Assembly: GCA_047967505.1 (NCBI GenBank)
Contig: CM106538.1
Origin: Dipteris shenzhenensis
Lineage: Eukaryota; Polypodiophyta; Polypodiopsida; Gleicheniales
Length of the DNA: 64,000 bases
Strand: one strand, 5' to 3'
Part shown: one piece after another, positions 11,299 through 21,133 of the stretch
Layout: the number at the start of each line of letters is the position of its first letter
Numbering within the stretch: position 1 is the stretch's first letter
Notes under the pieces: model-generated
What the model saw: only the letters and a program-made list of their open reading frames with translations
Database searches by the model: none
What the model was told of the DNA's origin: nothing
Made by a program: the position numbers and the translations under genes

Positions 11299-11820
11299 CA
11301 CTCCATTGTAAACTAGGCATTGTCTGAAGCCACTTAAGGGCTTGGTGATCCGTAGAGTAAAGGCTTCCAATGTTTCAATGCATGAATGACACTAAGTAGG
11401 CTCTCTATCATAAATTGAATAGTTCTTTTTCTTATTGTTGAGCTTCTTACTGTAATATGCCATGCTTGTCGCTGATCACTCCATTGTAAACTCGACAGTG
11501 TCTGAAGCCACTTAAGGGCTTGGTGATTTGTCTTTATTGTGAAAGTCCATCCATAGAGCAAAGGCTTCCAATGTTTCAATGCATGAATGACACTAAGTAG
11601 CTCTCTATCATAAATTGAATAGTTCTTTTCGGCATCATTGAGATTCTTACTGTAATATGCCATGGACCTATCCTCTTGCTGTAAAACTGTCCCAATGGCA
11701 ACATTGCTTGCGTTTGTGATTACCAAAAATGGATCATCCCAAAAGGCAACCTTCATGACAGGTGTTGTTGCGACCAACCTTTGCAAATTATGGAAGCTTT
11801 GCATGTAACTTAAATCTTTT
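11299..11820 (-). pseudogene. Gypsy RNase H with internal tandem duplication, minus strand
   Basis: Reads VAFWDDPFLVITNASNVAIG, YYSKNLNDAEKNYSIYDREL, VIHALKHWKPLLYG and IKTNHQALKWLQ: gypsy RNase H with its usual TDAS-type catalytic region altered to TNAS. A segment of about 180 bp (11478-11664) is repeated at 11299-11467, so the YSIYDRELLSVIHALKHWKPLLYG stretch occurs twice. The second unit has lost about 20 bases and is frame-disturbed. Confidence 0.8.
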
Positions 11821-12118
11821 GTCTAAGGGTCTTTACCCCCTTGAGTAACCTGTAAGTGGGGCTGCATATGTTGAATCCATCCATATGCGAGCTGTAGGCT
11901 TAACACAAACACACAAAGGACCAAATCTCTTGAGCCGTAGTGGAGACAGCCTAACTGGTGATGGCTTGAATCTTCTTTGGATCTAATCGAATCCCTTCAG
12001 CACTAATAAAGTATCCCAGATATTGGATTTCCAGCGACCCAAACTCACTTTTCTTTGCATTGAGTTATAGCTGATTATCGCGCAATAACTGTGAGGCACA
12101 TCGCACATCCTTAATATG

Positions 12119-12460
12119 CTATGCTACTGTAACAGAAAAGATAAGGATATCATCGAGAAAAATGAACAGGCACTTTCCAATATAATTTGCAAATACCCAA
12201 GACATCATCTTGTTAAACGATTTTGGGATGTCAGCTTCAAAAATACGGACTTGGTGGTAGCCACTCTTGAGATCGATTTTTGAGAAAAAAATTGCACCAT
12301 TGAGCCTTTCCAAGATATACTCGATGCGAGGCATAGGGGACTTGTCACTTACTGTAAGCTTGTTGAGTGCTCTTTAGTCCACATATAAATGTGCGGACTT
12401 ATCCTTCCTTGCCACAAACAAAATAGGCGCAGAGAATGGCGAAAATGACGATCTTATAAG
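12119..12460 (-). pseudogene. Gypsy reverse transcriptase with internal deletion, minus strand
   Basis: Motifs in order: ILFVARKDKSAHLYVD, RALNKLTVSDKSPMPRIEYI, FSKIDLKSGYHQVRI, then FNKMMSWVFANYIG and the catalytic FLDDILIFS. About 25 residues expected between ADIPK and SFNKMM (the palm segment ending MPFGLTNAPA) are missing, so the enzyme is dead even though the local frame is open. A TAG replaces the Tyr before RALNK. Confidence 0.85.
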
Positions 12461-13062
12461 CCCGAGACAACTACTGCTCTAACTCCCCCTCCATAGACTT
12501 AGAAACTCGGTAAGGAAACTTACTTGGCGGTGTGGAGTCCAAAATCGAATCAATGCAATAGTCTTCCGATCTGGGTAGAGGTAGCTGGGGTGGGAGATCA
12601 TCCCGGAGCATAATGTCTTGGAACTAATGGAGTAGATCCACCATTGCTTGCCCCATCGGAGAAGCGACCTAGCACTGGACATAAACAACTGCACACATTG
12701 CACCCTTGCGGACGGCATGTCTTGCTTGGATATGAGATATTAACGAAATCCCTAGTATGCTTCGATCACCGCGTATCACAACGGGCTCAAGTAAACCTTC
12801 CACAATCGTGAAGCTATCTTACCGCCAATCATGCGTCGGTACATACTCACAGAACCACTGAATCCCATGGATCGTGTCACATTCCATTAAAGGTGTCTGT
12901 ATAAACTCCCGTAAAAAAGGCCTTCTGAACTAAATAAGTAAAATGGATGGCCTTACGTGTGATGTGTGTGCGCGAGCCGGGTGTGAACCTGTCCACTGCA
13001 AGCTCGTGAGGCACCAAAGTGCACCCCACTGTCTTGGCAAGCTAAGAGGAGATGCCATCTTT
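12461..13062 (-). pseudogene. Degraded protease-RT linker of the minus-strand gypsy
   Basis: The stretch joins the protease (13063-13290) to the RT (ending 12460). Only short frames remain and no motif is certain; the assignment is by position. Confidence 0.45.
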
Positions 13063-13370
13063 TCAACTCCCCATATCAAACAGAACAATTAAGTGATGTC
13101 CGTTAGCTGTACCATATGCTCGAATAAGAGCCTTCTTTTGGTCTGAGAGGTCGTCCTCCTCCTTACCTTGAAAGACCAACGAGGGAACGGCGTTCAAAGT
13201 AGGGAGGGTGGCATTTGTAGCTAAGGCTGGTGGTGGGGCTGAAAGAGCCAATACATTGGCGACAGACAAAGTAGGCGCTTTCACAACCTTTTCGATGAGC
13301 CACTTAGGACAATCCTTCTTGTCGTGCCTAGCGATGTGGTGACAATGAAAGCAACGATGTTCTTAGTGAT
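13063..13370 (-). pseudogene. Gypsy gag zinc knuckle and protease start, minus strand
   Basis: A knuckle-like CFHCHHIARHDKKDC (about 13300-13350) has five rather than four residues between the second Cys and the His. It is followed by an Ala/Pro linker and a protease active site LFDMGS (13063-13080), where the family norm is a D-S/T-G triad; Met replaces Ser/Thr. Both changes suggest decay. Confidence 0.7.
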
Positions 13371-14046
13371 ACCGCTTTCGTTTGTCAGGCTGTAGATAGC
13401 CTCTCGTAATGACCGCTTTAGCCTTCTCATCTGGAATCATCTTTGGCTTGGACTCTTTCTTCTGATCAGAAGCCTGGCCGTCTTTCTTTTGGTACTTGTT
13501 GTCCTTCTTCTAATCCTTACCCACTATGTTGGTTGACTACTGCAAGTCTTTGGAATTCTGCTTGGGCTTTCCCCCGTTCAGCATCATTTCTTGATTATGG
13601 GCGAGAGTCAAATTCATAATCGAGCGGGTCAAAGTTTCGAACGAGGAAACAAATGTTAGTATCCAATCCCTTAATGAATTGCTTTATCTTATTGCTTTCA
13701 AACATGCCCAACTGCTGCGCCAATGTGATTAACTTGTCACTGTAAGACAACACAAGCAACCCATTCATCCTCTTGGTTAAGCATATACTGCAACGAGAAA
13801 ACAGGCTTTGAGATCGATAACAAACATTACCCAAACGAAATTCGTCTTAAAAGTGATTGGATCAGTATGCTTAATAGACCAATGTTGCCACCATGTAACC
13901 AACTGTTCCCTAGCATGTACGTCAATGTCACTTAATATTTTTGGGGGAAAGTGCATTTTGCACTTCAGCGTGTAATTGCGAACTTGATTTTGGGAGACTT
14001 GCAGCTCATTGGTCGACCTGCAGCTACATGCACGTAAGGTAAGCAC
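13371..14046 (-). pseudogene. Gypsy gag capsid region, minus strand
   Basis: Frames carry EQLVTWWQHWSIKHTD (about 13870-13910) near the N-terminus and QLGMFESNKIKQFIKGLD (about 13650-13700), typical of retrotransposon gag. Frameshifts split the capsid into at least three pieces. The 5' end near 14046 meets a CTAA-rich repeat, so the LTR is not defined. Confidence 0.6.
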
Positions 14047-14400
14047 CCTACCTACACTCTAGCCTACGCAATCTACTATGCACACACCTACAAGCAACAT
14101 ACGGGCACCTATGCTTTAGCCTACACAGACGTAGATTTACGTGCAGGCCTACGCCTAACTAACGATTGCCTAAACCTATGAAACTAACTACGCTATATAA
14201 TGCCTACGCCTAACTAACGCACAGCCTAGGCTAAGCTAACGCACTGCACTGCGCACAGCGCTAACTAATGCTACCTAACTATCGCAGGCTGACAATTGAC
14301 TAACGACACCTAACTAGGTACTAACGTAGCAAGCAACCTAACTATCGATGCATGCATTCTAACACTGTCAATTACAGACAGACCTAAGGCTTCAGCAATG
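14047..14400. repeat. Degenerate CCTA/CTAAC-rich repeats
   Basis: About 350 bp in which short variants of CCTACGCCTAACTAACG recur many times with drift, also as CTAACTA and CGCACTG stretches. There is no coding frame. It may be remains of an LTR or a small tandem array. Confidence 0.55.
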
Positions 14401-14599
14401 GACCTATGAGGCACTACTTCAAGTTATGGCGTTTTCTGCATTGCTTCTCATTTTAGGAATCTACAGGCTGCCTTGAGCACTACATTGTAATTTCTCAAAT
14501 TCCCATTGATATTGAAGACTGGTCACTAAGTAATTTCACTTTGTTTGCTTTAACAGTGAGAGCAGCACACTTGAAACTACAGCTTCAACTTCATGGCTA

Positions 14600-15165
14600 G
14601 TCAACGCCTAATGCCCACTCACCTTGGTGGAAAGAAATGGATATAGAAAATCCAAGGGAGCAGCTTGCAAGAGGTTCACACAAATGGAAATGCCGCTATT
14701 GTGGCTAGACAAAGACTAGCAAGCAGTTCGATGAGAGTGAAAGCTCACTTGTTGGGAGTTCAAAACAAAGGCATTAGTATCAATCTTGCAATGCCAAAAA
14801 CTGTTCTTTTGCATTTGAAGTCATTGGCAAATGTGCCTTCTTCATGTGGTAACCATGGTGACCAAGCAATGGGTCATGGATTTGCACAAGCTGTTGGAAG
14901 TGTAGTGTCTACGAGTATTCCAATTTCTGCTATGCCTTCTATATCTACCAGCCTTGGAAAGGGCAAGAGACAAGCTTCCTTAGCTGCCACATGGCACCTT
15001 GATAGGAAGACGGAGGTAGACGATGCAATGGGACATTTATAGTAGCGACATTGACTTGAATCAAGCCCATGATTCTTGTTTTATCAATATGGTGAGGGCT
15101 ATTGCAGCTTTTGGTCCCTCTTACACGCCAGTTGGCAAGCTATCATCTATAATCTATTATCAATG
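14600..15165 (+). pseudogene. hAT-type transposase 5' fragment (BED finger plus DUF659 start)
   Basis: A BED-type zinc finger is visible in two frames: HKWKCRYCG (14679-14705), interrupted by TAG, then RVKAHLLGVQNKGI about 50 bases on, the His part of the finger. The frame 14665-15042 continues into a linker. After another shift, CFINMVRAIAAFGPSYTP (about 15075-15130) matches the opening of the DUF659 domain that follows the finger in plant hAT-related transposases. Catalytic and dimerisation (hATC) regions are not present. The reading stops at TGA 15165. Confidence 0.65.
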
Positions 15166-15780
15166 ATCATTCATAAATCATGGTTCAAACTTCATCTACC
15201 ATCAGGATTTTGTTTATGTCCTGAGTCTTGATTTTGTTTTTGTCTTGTTTTGAGTCTCGAATTCTAAGTTTAAGCTTCCTAAGGTACATAGAATAGTGTG
15301 TTGTTTATGGGCATGGTGACACAGTCAGCCACTCAGGGTCGCACCTACTCAAGCAGCGGACATCATCTTGGGAGCACGATGGTGGCACCAGTTTAAAGTC
15401 CGACCAGATTATCAGCACCAAGGCTTGGATATCAAAATCCCAAGCCATGGGTCCAAGTTCATCTATTGGAGTAAGGGTGTTCCACCTCGACTTTTGATAT
15501 CAGTCATTCAAGGGGTTTGAGACCGGCACCTTCAAGACACAATCGTACAGCAGGATGCAATAATAGAGCAGGCAACAGGGGTACAGCAAGACCAAGATAC
15601 CTCTCTCAAACCCGGTCTTCTTCCGTCCCTATCACCTATATGCATCGAGAGAGCATCATATACCTAGATGAATCCAGAAACATTCCCAAACTCATCCTCT
15701 AAAAACACAACATAGTGCAGTTTCAATCTCACAAGAGTCACTCATAAGATTGAAAACCATAAACTCCATCACGCATAGCA
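15166..15780. other. Intergenic, no gene recognised
   Basis: Short open frames only. A plus-strand frame around 15517-15702 is Arg-rich and unlike any family I know. Confidence 0.5.
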
Positions 15781-15806
15781 GGGACTAGCTGCTATGACAT
15801 CCCCAC

Positions 15807-15851
15807 TGACGTCATCAGCGCCCAACAATGGGTGTAGACCATAGTATAAAA
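15807..15851 (+). promoter_or_regulatory. Promoter-like: TGACGTCA palindrome and TATAAAA
   Basis: A perfect bZIP-type palindrome TGACGTCA (15807-15814) lies 31 bases before TATAAAA (15845-15851). The spacing suits a core promoter firing to the right, with initiation expected near 15880. No host coding sequence follows closely, so it may belong to a retroelement LTR. Confidence 0.4.
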
Positions 15852-16331
15852 GTATGATCTCACACATACAAATCCACACATCCGCACATACTTGAGCATC
15901 CATTTATACAAAGTCTTCGTACTGAGTTTCTGTCGGCACTCCAAAGGTGAAGGGCAAACTCAGCCATGACAAAGGCTAGCACTAAAGGAGAAGGCTAATC
16001 AAAAAGTAGTCCAAATCTCTTCATTCAAGCTACAACTGCTTGTAAAGTCTAAACGATTTCATTTTAGTCTCTCCCAAACGAGCATCTAAATCTAAATCGA
16101 GAGAGCATCATCCTAGGGCATCAACCCACAGCACATATCCTTACCAGAAGTTAGCACCAGATCCAGGCATTCAATACATGCAAATTCATGAGTTTAGCAA
16201 CCATTTCCAGATTCATGAACCAGGCATTTGGATCAGGATTTATCATCCACGTATGCCACAGACAACCACCTCCGTCAACACAATGGGAAGCCCCTTTCAT
16301 ACCCTAGTTTGAGTTTCAGAGAAGGGGATGT

Positions 16332-16429
16332 CACGGGCATCCACAAGCCCGTGGCCATGGTAGCTAGTGCCAACACAGGCACGGGCATCCACAAGCCCGT
16401 GGCCATGGTAGCTAGTGCCAACACAGGCA
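16332..16429. repeat. Tandem duplication, 48-bp period, two copies
   Basis: Two virtually identical 48-bp units starting at 16333 and 16381. Each contains the inverted pair ACGGGC...GCCCGT. The period is a multiple of three, giving a repeated 16-residue frame, but I see no sign that it is translated. Confidence 0.85.
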
Positions 16430-16521
16430 ACCAGGCCAATGGCCACGCAGGCATCCGTACAGTCGTGCAAGCAGCCCTGCACAATCAGCAATCAGCACAC
16501 AATCAACGCCACATTATCGCA

Positions 16522-16658
16522 GGTCAAAAAACACATGGTTAACATGTTGGTCAAAAGTCAATGCGTTGACTTTTTGACATCATTGGCTTTTTTGATCAAC
16601 CTGGTCAACGGTCAGCGTTCACCAAGTCGGCCAGGCTGACCTGATAGCTTTAAAAGGG
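16522..16658 (+). promoter_or_regulatory. Cluster of W-box cores upstream of a TATA-like TTTAAAAG
   Basis: Six TTGAC/GTCAA cores occur at 16522, 16549, 16557, 16566, 16574 and 16604, four of them in an inverted arrangement (16549-16561 against 16566-16578, one extra T). TTTAAAAGG follows at 16649. In plants WRKY factors bind TTGAC cores. The downstream 16680-17030 stretch is non-coding and LTR-like, so this may be a retroelement U3. Confidence 0.4.
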
Positions 16659-17840
16659 CAGCCTTTGGCCCTCATTCTTGATCCACTCCTCAGGTCTTCA
16701 AGCCTTCAAAGCAGCAAAGTCAGGCCTCCCTGCAGCAGACCAACAGGGTAGCCTTAGCCTCTTCAGAGATCTAGTGAGGATTCACCTCCTCTAGGTAGTA
16801 TAGTCTTCCAGTTTTGCAGTGAGGATTTTCGCCCCTTCATACAGTTGTATTCAGCCCTTTGGGCATTCATTATTCTATTGTATCTATTTCCTCTTCGGAG
16901 GCCCACTACATCCTCTCCCTCTGAGTCTCTCACTCACACCCACAGCATCACTTTGTGTATTGAATGCATCATCTTGCAGCTGCAATTAGTATTGAGCAGG
17001 AGAGAGAGTGAGGATAGTCTATCTCCCGCTATACACATGGCAACCCATGTGCTGCCCATGTGTCAGCCCCATGTCCCATCCTATCATTCTATGGTCCATC
17101 CAGTCGATGCACTCCTCGGTCGATGACCAAACCTATTCCAACACCTCCTCTCACCGACCCACATTGACTTGATCCAAATTCGTCAATGACAATGTTCCAA
17201 TAGCTCCTGTGTCGTAGCACCCTGGAACACTTTGGGGTCGTCATAGTCTTTTCTTGCTTTTCAACCAATGGCTCATGCTCCAACAGGTCCAGTTCCGCTT
17301 TTGCACACCAGTCTAGTACACAAGTCCATCTTTGGTAGCACCTAATGGCACCACCACCTTCAGTCATGAACTTGCCTTTGAACTCGAGCACTCCAGGTAC
17401 AAGCATCCTCCAATTGTCCCCCTCATGATGGGTAAACAGCGTAAAGTCCTCTAGGCACCAAGCTCTTAGGGTCTGTTTCAAACCGTCCTCTATCGAGACA
17501 TCATATCCCAAGCATAAATCAGACCGTGAAGCTCCATCTGTGGGTTTGTGTTGTCCCCCTCTAAGTCACAGCCTCCGCTTGACCCTGATTCCTCGGGTCC
17601 TATCAAAGAATCCTCCTCCATGTCAACAACATCAGCCAACCACCCAGATGACTCCAAGCACTCATCACTCTACATCACCTTCACAAAGTTCTCTTGATCA
17701 ATCCTCAATGTCGGACATCCTGACAATAACACCGGAGTCCATATACCCAATCTCAGCAGCACTAGGAGATACCACCAAGAAAAGTTCCTCTATGACCACC
17801 AGTGGAGCTGACGACTCTAACCCTGAGCCAGCACCCTCCT
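16659..17840. other. Unresolved region before the copia gag relic
   Basis: Pyrimidine-leaning sequence (16680-17030), then a minus-strand frame at 17089-17511 of 140 residues (Trp/Gly-rich) that I do not recognise. The frame points the same way as the copia gag at 17841-18152 and could be decayed copia sequence. No catalytic motif is seen. Confidence 0.35.
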
Positions 17841-18152
17841 TCTGATCAACCTTCTTCTTTTTGCAATCTTTCACAAAATGTTCCGGCTCATCACAATAGA
17901 AGCATTTCTTTTCCTTCTCTCTCTTCTGATTGTTGTCATCATCTAAAGAGTCCGCTCCTTCATCAGATTTGGACCTACCTTTGCCAAGCTTACCCTTGCC
18001 CTTGTGCTCCTATCCCAAGCTACTAGGGCCTTGTCCTCCGTATCCGTACTTTCCCAAGCTTCTTGTTGTAGCAACTCCTTGAAAGTCACCGACACCACAC
18101 TCTGCCTTGCAATCATCGTAGTCACAAAACTACTGTAGCTCAAGGGGAGCAT
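17841..18152 (-). pseudogene. Ty1/copia gag C-terminal relic
   Basis: Reading leftwards: LPLSYSSFVTTMIARQSVVSV, the end of copia gag, then a short acidic-basic linker and a zinc knuckle CFYCDEPEHFVKDC (CX2CX4HX4C, about 17860-17905). Frameshifts separate the two parts. The capsid N-terminus is gone: at about 18160 the sequence changes to a gypsy RT on the other strand. Confidence 0.75.
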
Positions 18153-18171
18153 TTCTAGAGGAGTTCCCCTC

Positions 18172-18480
18172 GAGTTGTGTCAACGTAGAATTACTCTGAT
18201 ACTAGATGCTAAACCAATTTGGCAACAAAGGTACAGGATAAATTCAAACTATGCTAAACAGGTAAAAGCTAAGTTAGATCAACTTCTTCGTGTTGGATTC
18301 AATTACGCTATTGCTCATAGTGATTGGTTATTTCCCATTGTGGTGGTGCTAAGGAAGAATGGTAAACTCCGAGCATGTGGGGATTACCAGAAGCTGAATG
18401 CACAAACTGTTCTTGACCCATTTCCAATTCCTTTCACAAATGAAATCTTGGATCAAGTTGCAGGACATGAGATGTATCCT
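18172..18480 (+). pseudogene. Gypsy RT N-terminal fragment
   Basis: Contains the start of gypsy RT: AKPIWQQRYRINSNYAKQVK, LLRVGFNYAIAHSDWLFPIV, KNGKLRACGDYQKLN and PFPIPFTNEILDQVAGHEMY. It is open throughout but stops dead at HEMY, at the edge of a GT/GA microsatellite and before the catalytic DD. This family differs from the gypsy elements at 4981 and 9010. Confidence 0.85.
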
Positions 18481-18481
18481 C

Positions 18482-18504
18482 GCATGCATGTGTGCATGCA
18501 TGCA

Positions 18505-18546
<42 letters not shown>
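18482..18546. repeat. TGCA / GT / GA compound microsatellite
   Basis: GCATG units run into (GT)n and then (GA)n. It marks the right-hand break of the gypsy RT fragment. Confidence 0.95.
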
Positions 18547-19860
18547 TTCAATAACATTTGCGAGGACAATATTGGTCTATGACACACAATAAAGAAAGTG
18601 TAGGTGCTTCTCTAAAGTACCTTAAGAGAATACCCTTAAGGAGAATCCACATCAAGCTGATGAACAAGGGGGTGAAGGAAATCAGTAACCACAAGAGTAA
18701 TAATCTACCACCTAAGACTCTCAAAAAACGATCCGAGTCTCTAAGTCATGTACAAGCTCATCTTGTAGGGGTGGGGCGAGTCTAATGAAAGACATAATCT
18801 ACTCTCTATCTATGGGCATCCGATGAAAGATTGGGTAAGAACTCCATGTTGTGCAAATATCCCCTTATCTAGCATCTGCATCCCTGGCTGCTTGGCCAGC
18901 ATCTGCATCCCTAGCTGCTTGTCAAGTGCTAGAGCAAAGATTGGCAATGATACATGTTACCTGTGAATCTATGATGTCTTATTAGTGGGTCTGTAGCTCA
19001 TCGATCGCCTCTTATCCTGCTTTCCTAAGTGACACGGATTTGAGACGATGCTGCATGCACTTCCTCGTCTGGTAGATCAACATAATCAGCCCCCTTTGAT
19101 CAGGGTGTCTCACAACCATTGTTGTACTTCAAGTCCTTGAGACAATAGCATCATCTCTTTTTGTGAAAATCTACTGATGCTACCCAGAAGTTCCCCACAG
19201 CCATAAAAATGGAGGAGGATTGGTCTTCTGCACATTGTGTTAACAAATAGTAACCACCATAAACATCATGGAATAAAAGCATGTTTGGGGGGGGAGAACA
19301 AAAATAGCTCTATCTACTGCTTCAAAAGCTCTTAGTCTAGAAGTTGAGACAGTTCTGACAAGCCTATTCCATGACAAAGTCAAGCTTCAACTAGTACTTC
19401 ATTGCTCTCAACTTCACTAAAAGCTACAACTCTTACCTTCTTATGACTTTATTTTGGGAATTATTATCTAAATGCTTCACAATTGAAGCTTGATCTAGTT
19501 CTTTTGTAGCCTGTGTGTGCACATGCAAATATATAATGTTTGTGCATGATGAGCATCTCCTAACTGGGGGGTGGGGGAAATAAATTTCTATGCAAGCAAG
19601 TTATCCTTGCGATCGTCAACTACACAATGCAAAACTATCTACATAGCAGGGATTGGCAACTCTACCAACTTTATATATGCCTCTGTGCAGATAATGATAT
19701 CGATTCTTAATAATGACCACTGGCTGTCAACAGATTAGCAGCATCACTGGTACGATACCACTTAAGACTAATCAACTTTCAAGGCTCGTATCGAAGTCAA
19801 ACAGCAAAATATCCGATAGAATTGCAGTTCAATAGATCAAAATTGAAGGCTGCAGTGCAA
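18547..19860. other. Intergenic, no gene recognised
   Basis: No RRM exon of the neighbouring UBP1-like gene could be read here on the minus strand. A 28-bp imperfect tandem (AGCATCTGCATCCCT..GCTGCTTG) lies at about 18869-18925. Confidence 0.5.
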
Positions 19861-20241
19861 GAGTTTAAAGCCTGAGAATTAAAATTGGAAATCAAAATAC
19901 CCCATAGGCCATTGAAAGCCCCCATTGTAGCAGCTCAACGACATTTCATCAAGCTAATGAAAAATTGCACAAACCTTCTGCAGAGCTTTCTGAATAATAA
20001 GAATACCTTCTCCTTCTTTATGAGCTTGCAGCCTTCGAGTGGGCCCAAAGTTGCAAAAACTTCTGCCAGCAATGCGTCTGTCACTTTGGGATGAACATTT
20101 CCCACATATCTGCAACATTGGCAGTCTTTTAGTACACGATCCATGACACTAGTTGCAAATTGAACATTGCCAGAAAAATGATATATAACGAAGGACTGGT
20201 AGACTCCTTTGTGCAGTCCGTGGAATGTAATCATTAAGATT

Positions 20242-20393
20242 TGCAATGTTTATTCTACATTAGTTATTTACGCTACAACTGCAATGTTTATTCGTACATT
20301 AGTTATCTGCGCAACTGCAATGTTTATTCGTACATTAGATATCTACGCTACAACTGCAATGTTTATTCGTACATTAGTTATCTACGCTACAGC
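20242..20393. repeat. 36-39-bp tandem repeat, four copies, in intron 2
   Basis: Units start at 20242, 20280, 20316 and 20355 and share TGCAATGTTTATTCGTACAT followed by TAGTTATCTACGC. They lie wholly within intron 2 of the UBP1-like gene. Confidence 0.9.
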
Positions 20394-20984
20394 TGGATAC
20401 AACTGGACTGTGAGGAACAGGAGCAATGGAAACCAAAATCATTGAAGTAAGTGACAAACCTGTCATAAAGCCTGAAAAAATGAGAGAAAATTCTAAAAGA
20501 AAATAGAAGCCCAAAGACTTAAAGCGGCAGATGTCGAACTCACACACTGCGGCATGAAGTTGCATCAAATCCTGGTGGCAGATTTCCACTTGGGATAGGC
20601 TCAATCTGCAAAAATAAATTGAAAATGGGGGGCAAAAAATAAACAAAGCAGAAAAAAACTTCCCGACGACACTCAATGGAACGTTCGAGACCCAAAAGAA
20701 GTCCACGGCTGCTGCTTTTACGCGTGCCAGGAGACGCAAAAGAATACCTAGGACCTCATGTTAAGCTAGGAGTGGAAACTTAGACAGGGCTATGCTCACG
20801 TCATCCAGAGAGAGACGACTACCGCTGAAGTACGCGACAGAAATACGAGCTTCAATCAGTGGGAATCCGAGCAAGGCAAGGGCCCTCGCATGGAGGGCTG
20901 TAGAGAAATACTGAACCTACCTGAGACATGGCAGCGAGGAGGGCGGGGTTGTACAAAGCGGCCTGCTGCTGGAGCATAGCCTGT

Positions 20985-21105
20985 TGGATGAGGGCCTGCT
21001 GTTGTTTAAGGAGCTGTTGTTGTTGCTGGAGCTGCTGCTGTTGTTGCTGGAGCTGCTGCTGCTGCTGCTGTTGTTGTTGTTGCTGCTGCTGTTGCTGAGA
21101 AGACT
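20985..21105 (-). repeat. CAG/CAA repeat coding poly-Gln
   Basis: Mixed CAG and CAA codons in exon 1 of the UBP1-like gene give a Gln tract interrupted by a few Leu. Poly-Gln at the N-terminus is common in UBP1 proteins. The opposite strand reads as a meaningless poly-Leu frame. Confidence 0.9.
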
Positions 21106-21133
21106 GGGGCTGGGAAGGGCTAATGGTAAACAT

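Larger units (their letters stand above)
19895..21133 (-). pseudogene. UBP1-like oligouridylate-binding RRM protein, 5' part (exons 1-3 plus decayed exon 4)
   Basis: Plant UBP1 proteins are nuclear RNA-binding proteins with three RRMs that bind U-rich introns and 3' UTRs. Exon 1 (21133-20921, 71 codons) starts in a good CCACCATG context, is poly-Gln, and ends in ALYNPALLAAMSQ at CAG|GTAGGT. Exon 2 (20605-20544) encodes [20 protein letters not shown]. Exon 3 (20109-20007) encodes YVGNVHPKVTDALLAEVFAT and GPLEGCKLIKKEK, the first half of RRM1. Splice phases match exactly (0, 2, 0), and intron 1 and 2 ends are canonical. The expected next exon (RNP1, SYGFV...RRSAA) is only a broken trace at about 19895-19975, with a stop and shifts. 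RRM2 and RRM3 are not found, so this is probably a truncated pseudogene; very long introns are the alternative. Confidence 0.75.

Noticed and set aside
17089-17511. 140-codon minus-strand frame as a host gene
   Set aside because: No recognisable motif and it lies in a copia relic context; most likely a leftover frame.
20242-20393. CRISPR-like array
   Set aside because: Repeats are contiguous without unique spacers and the context is a plant intron.
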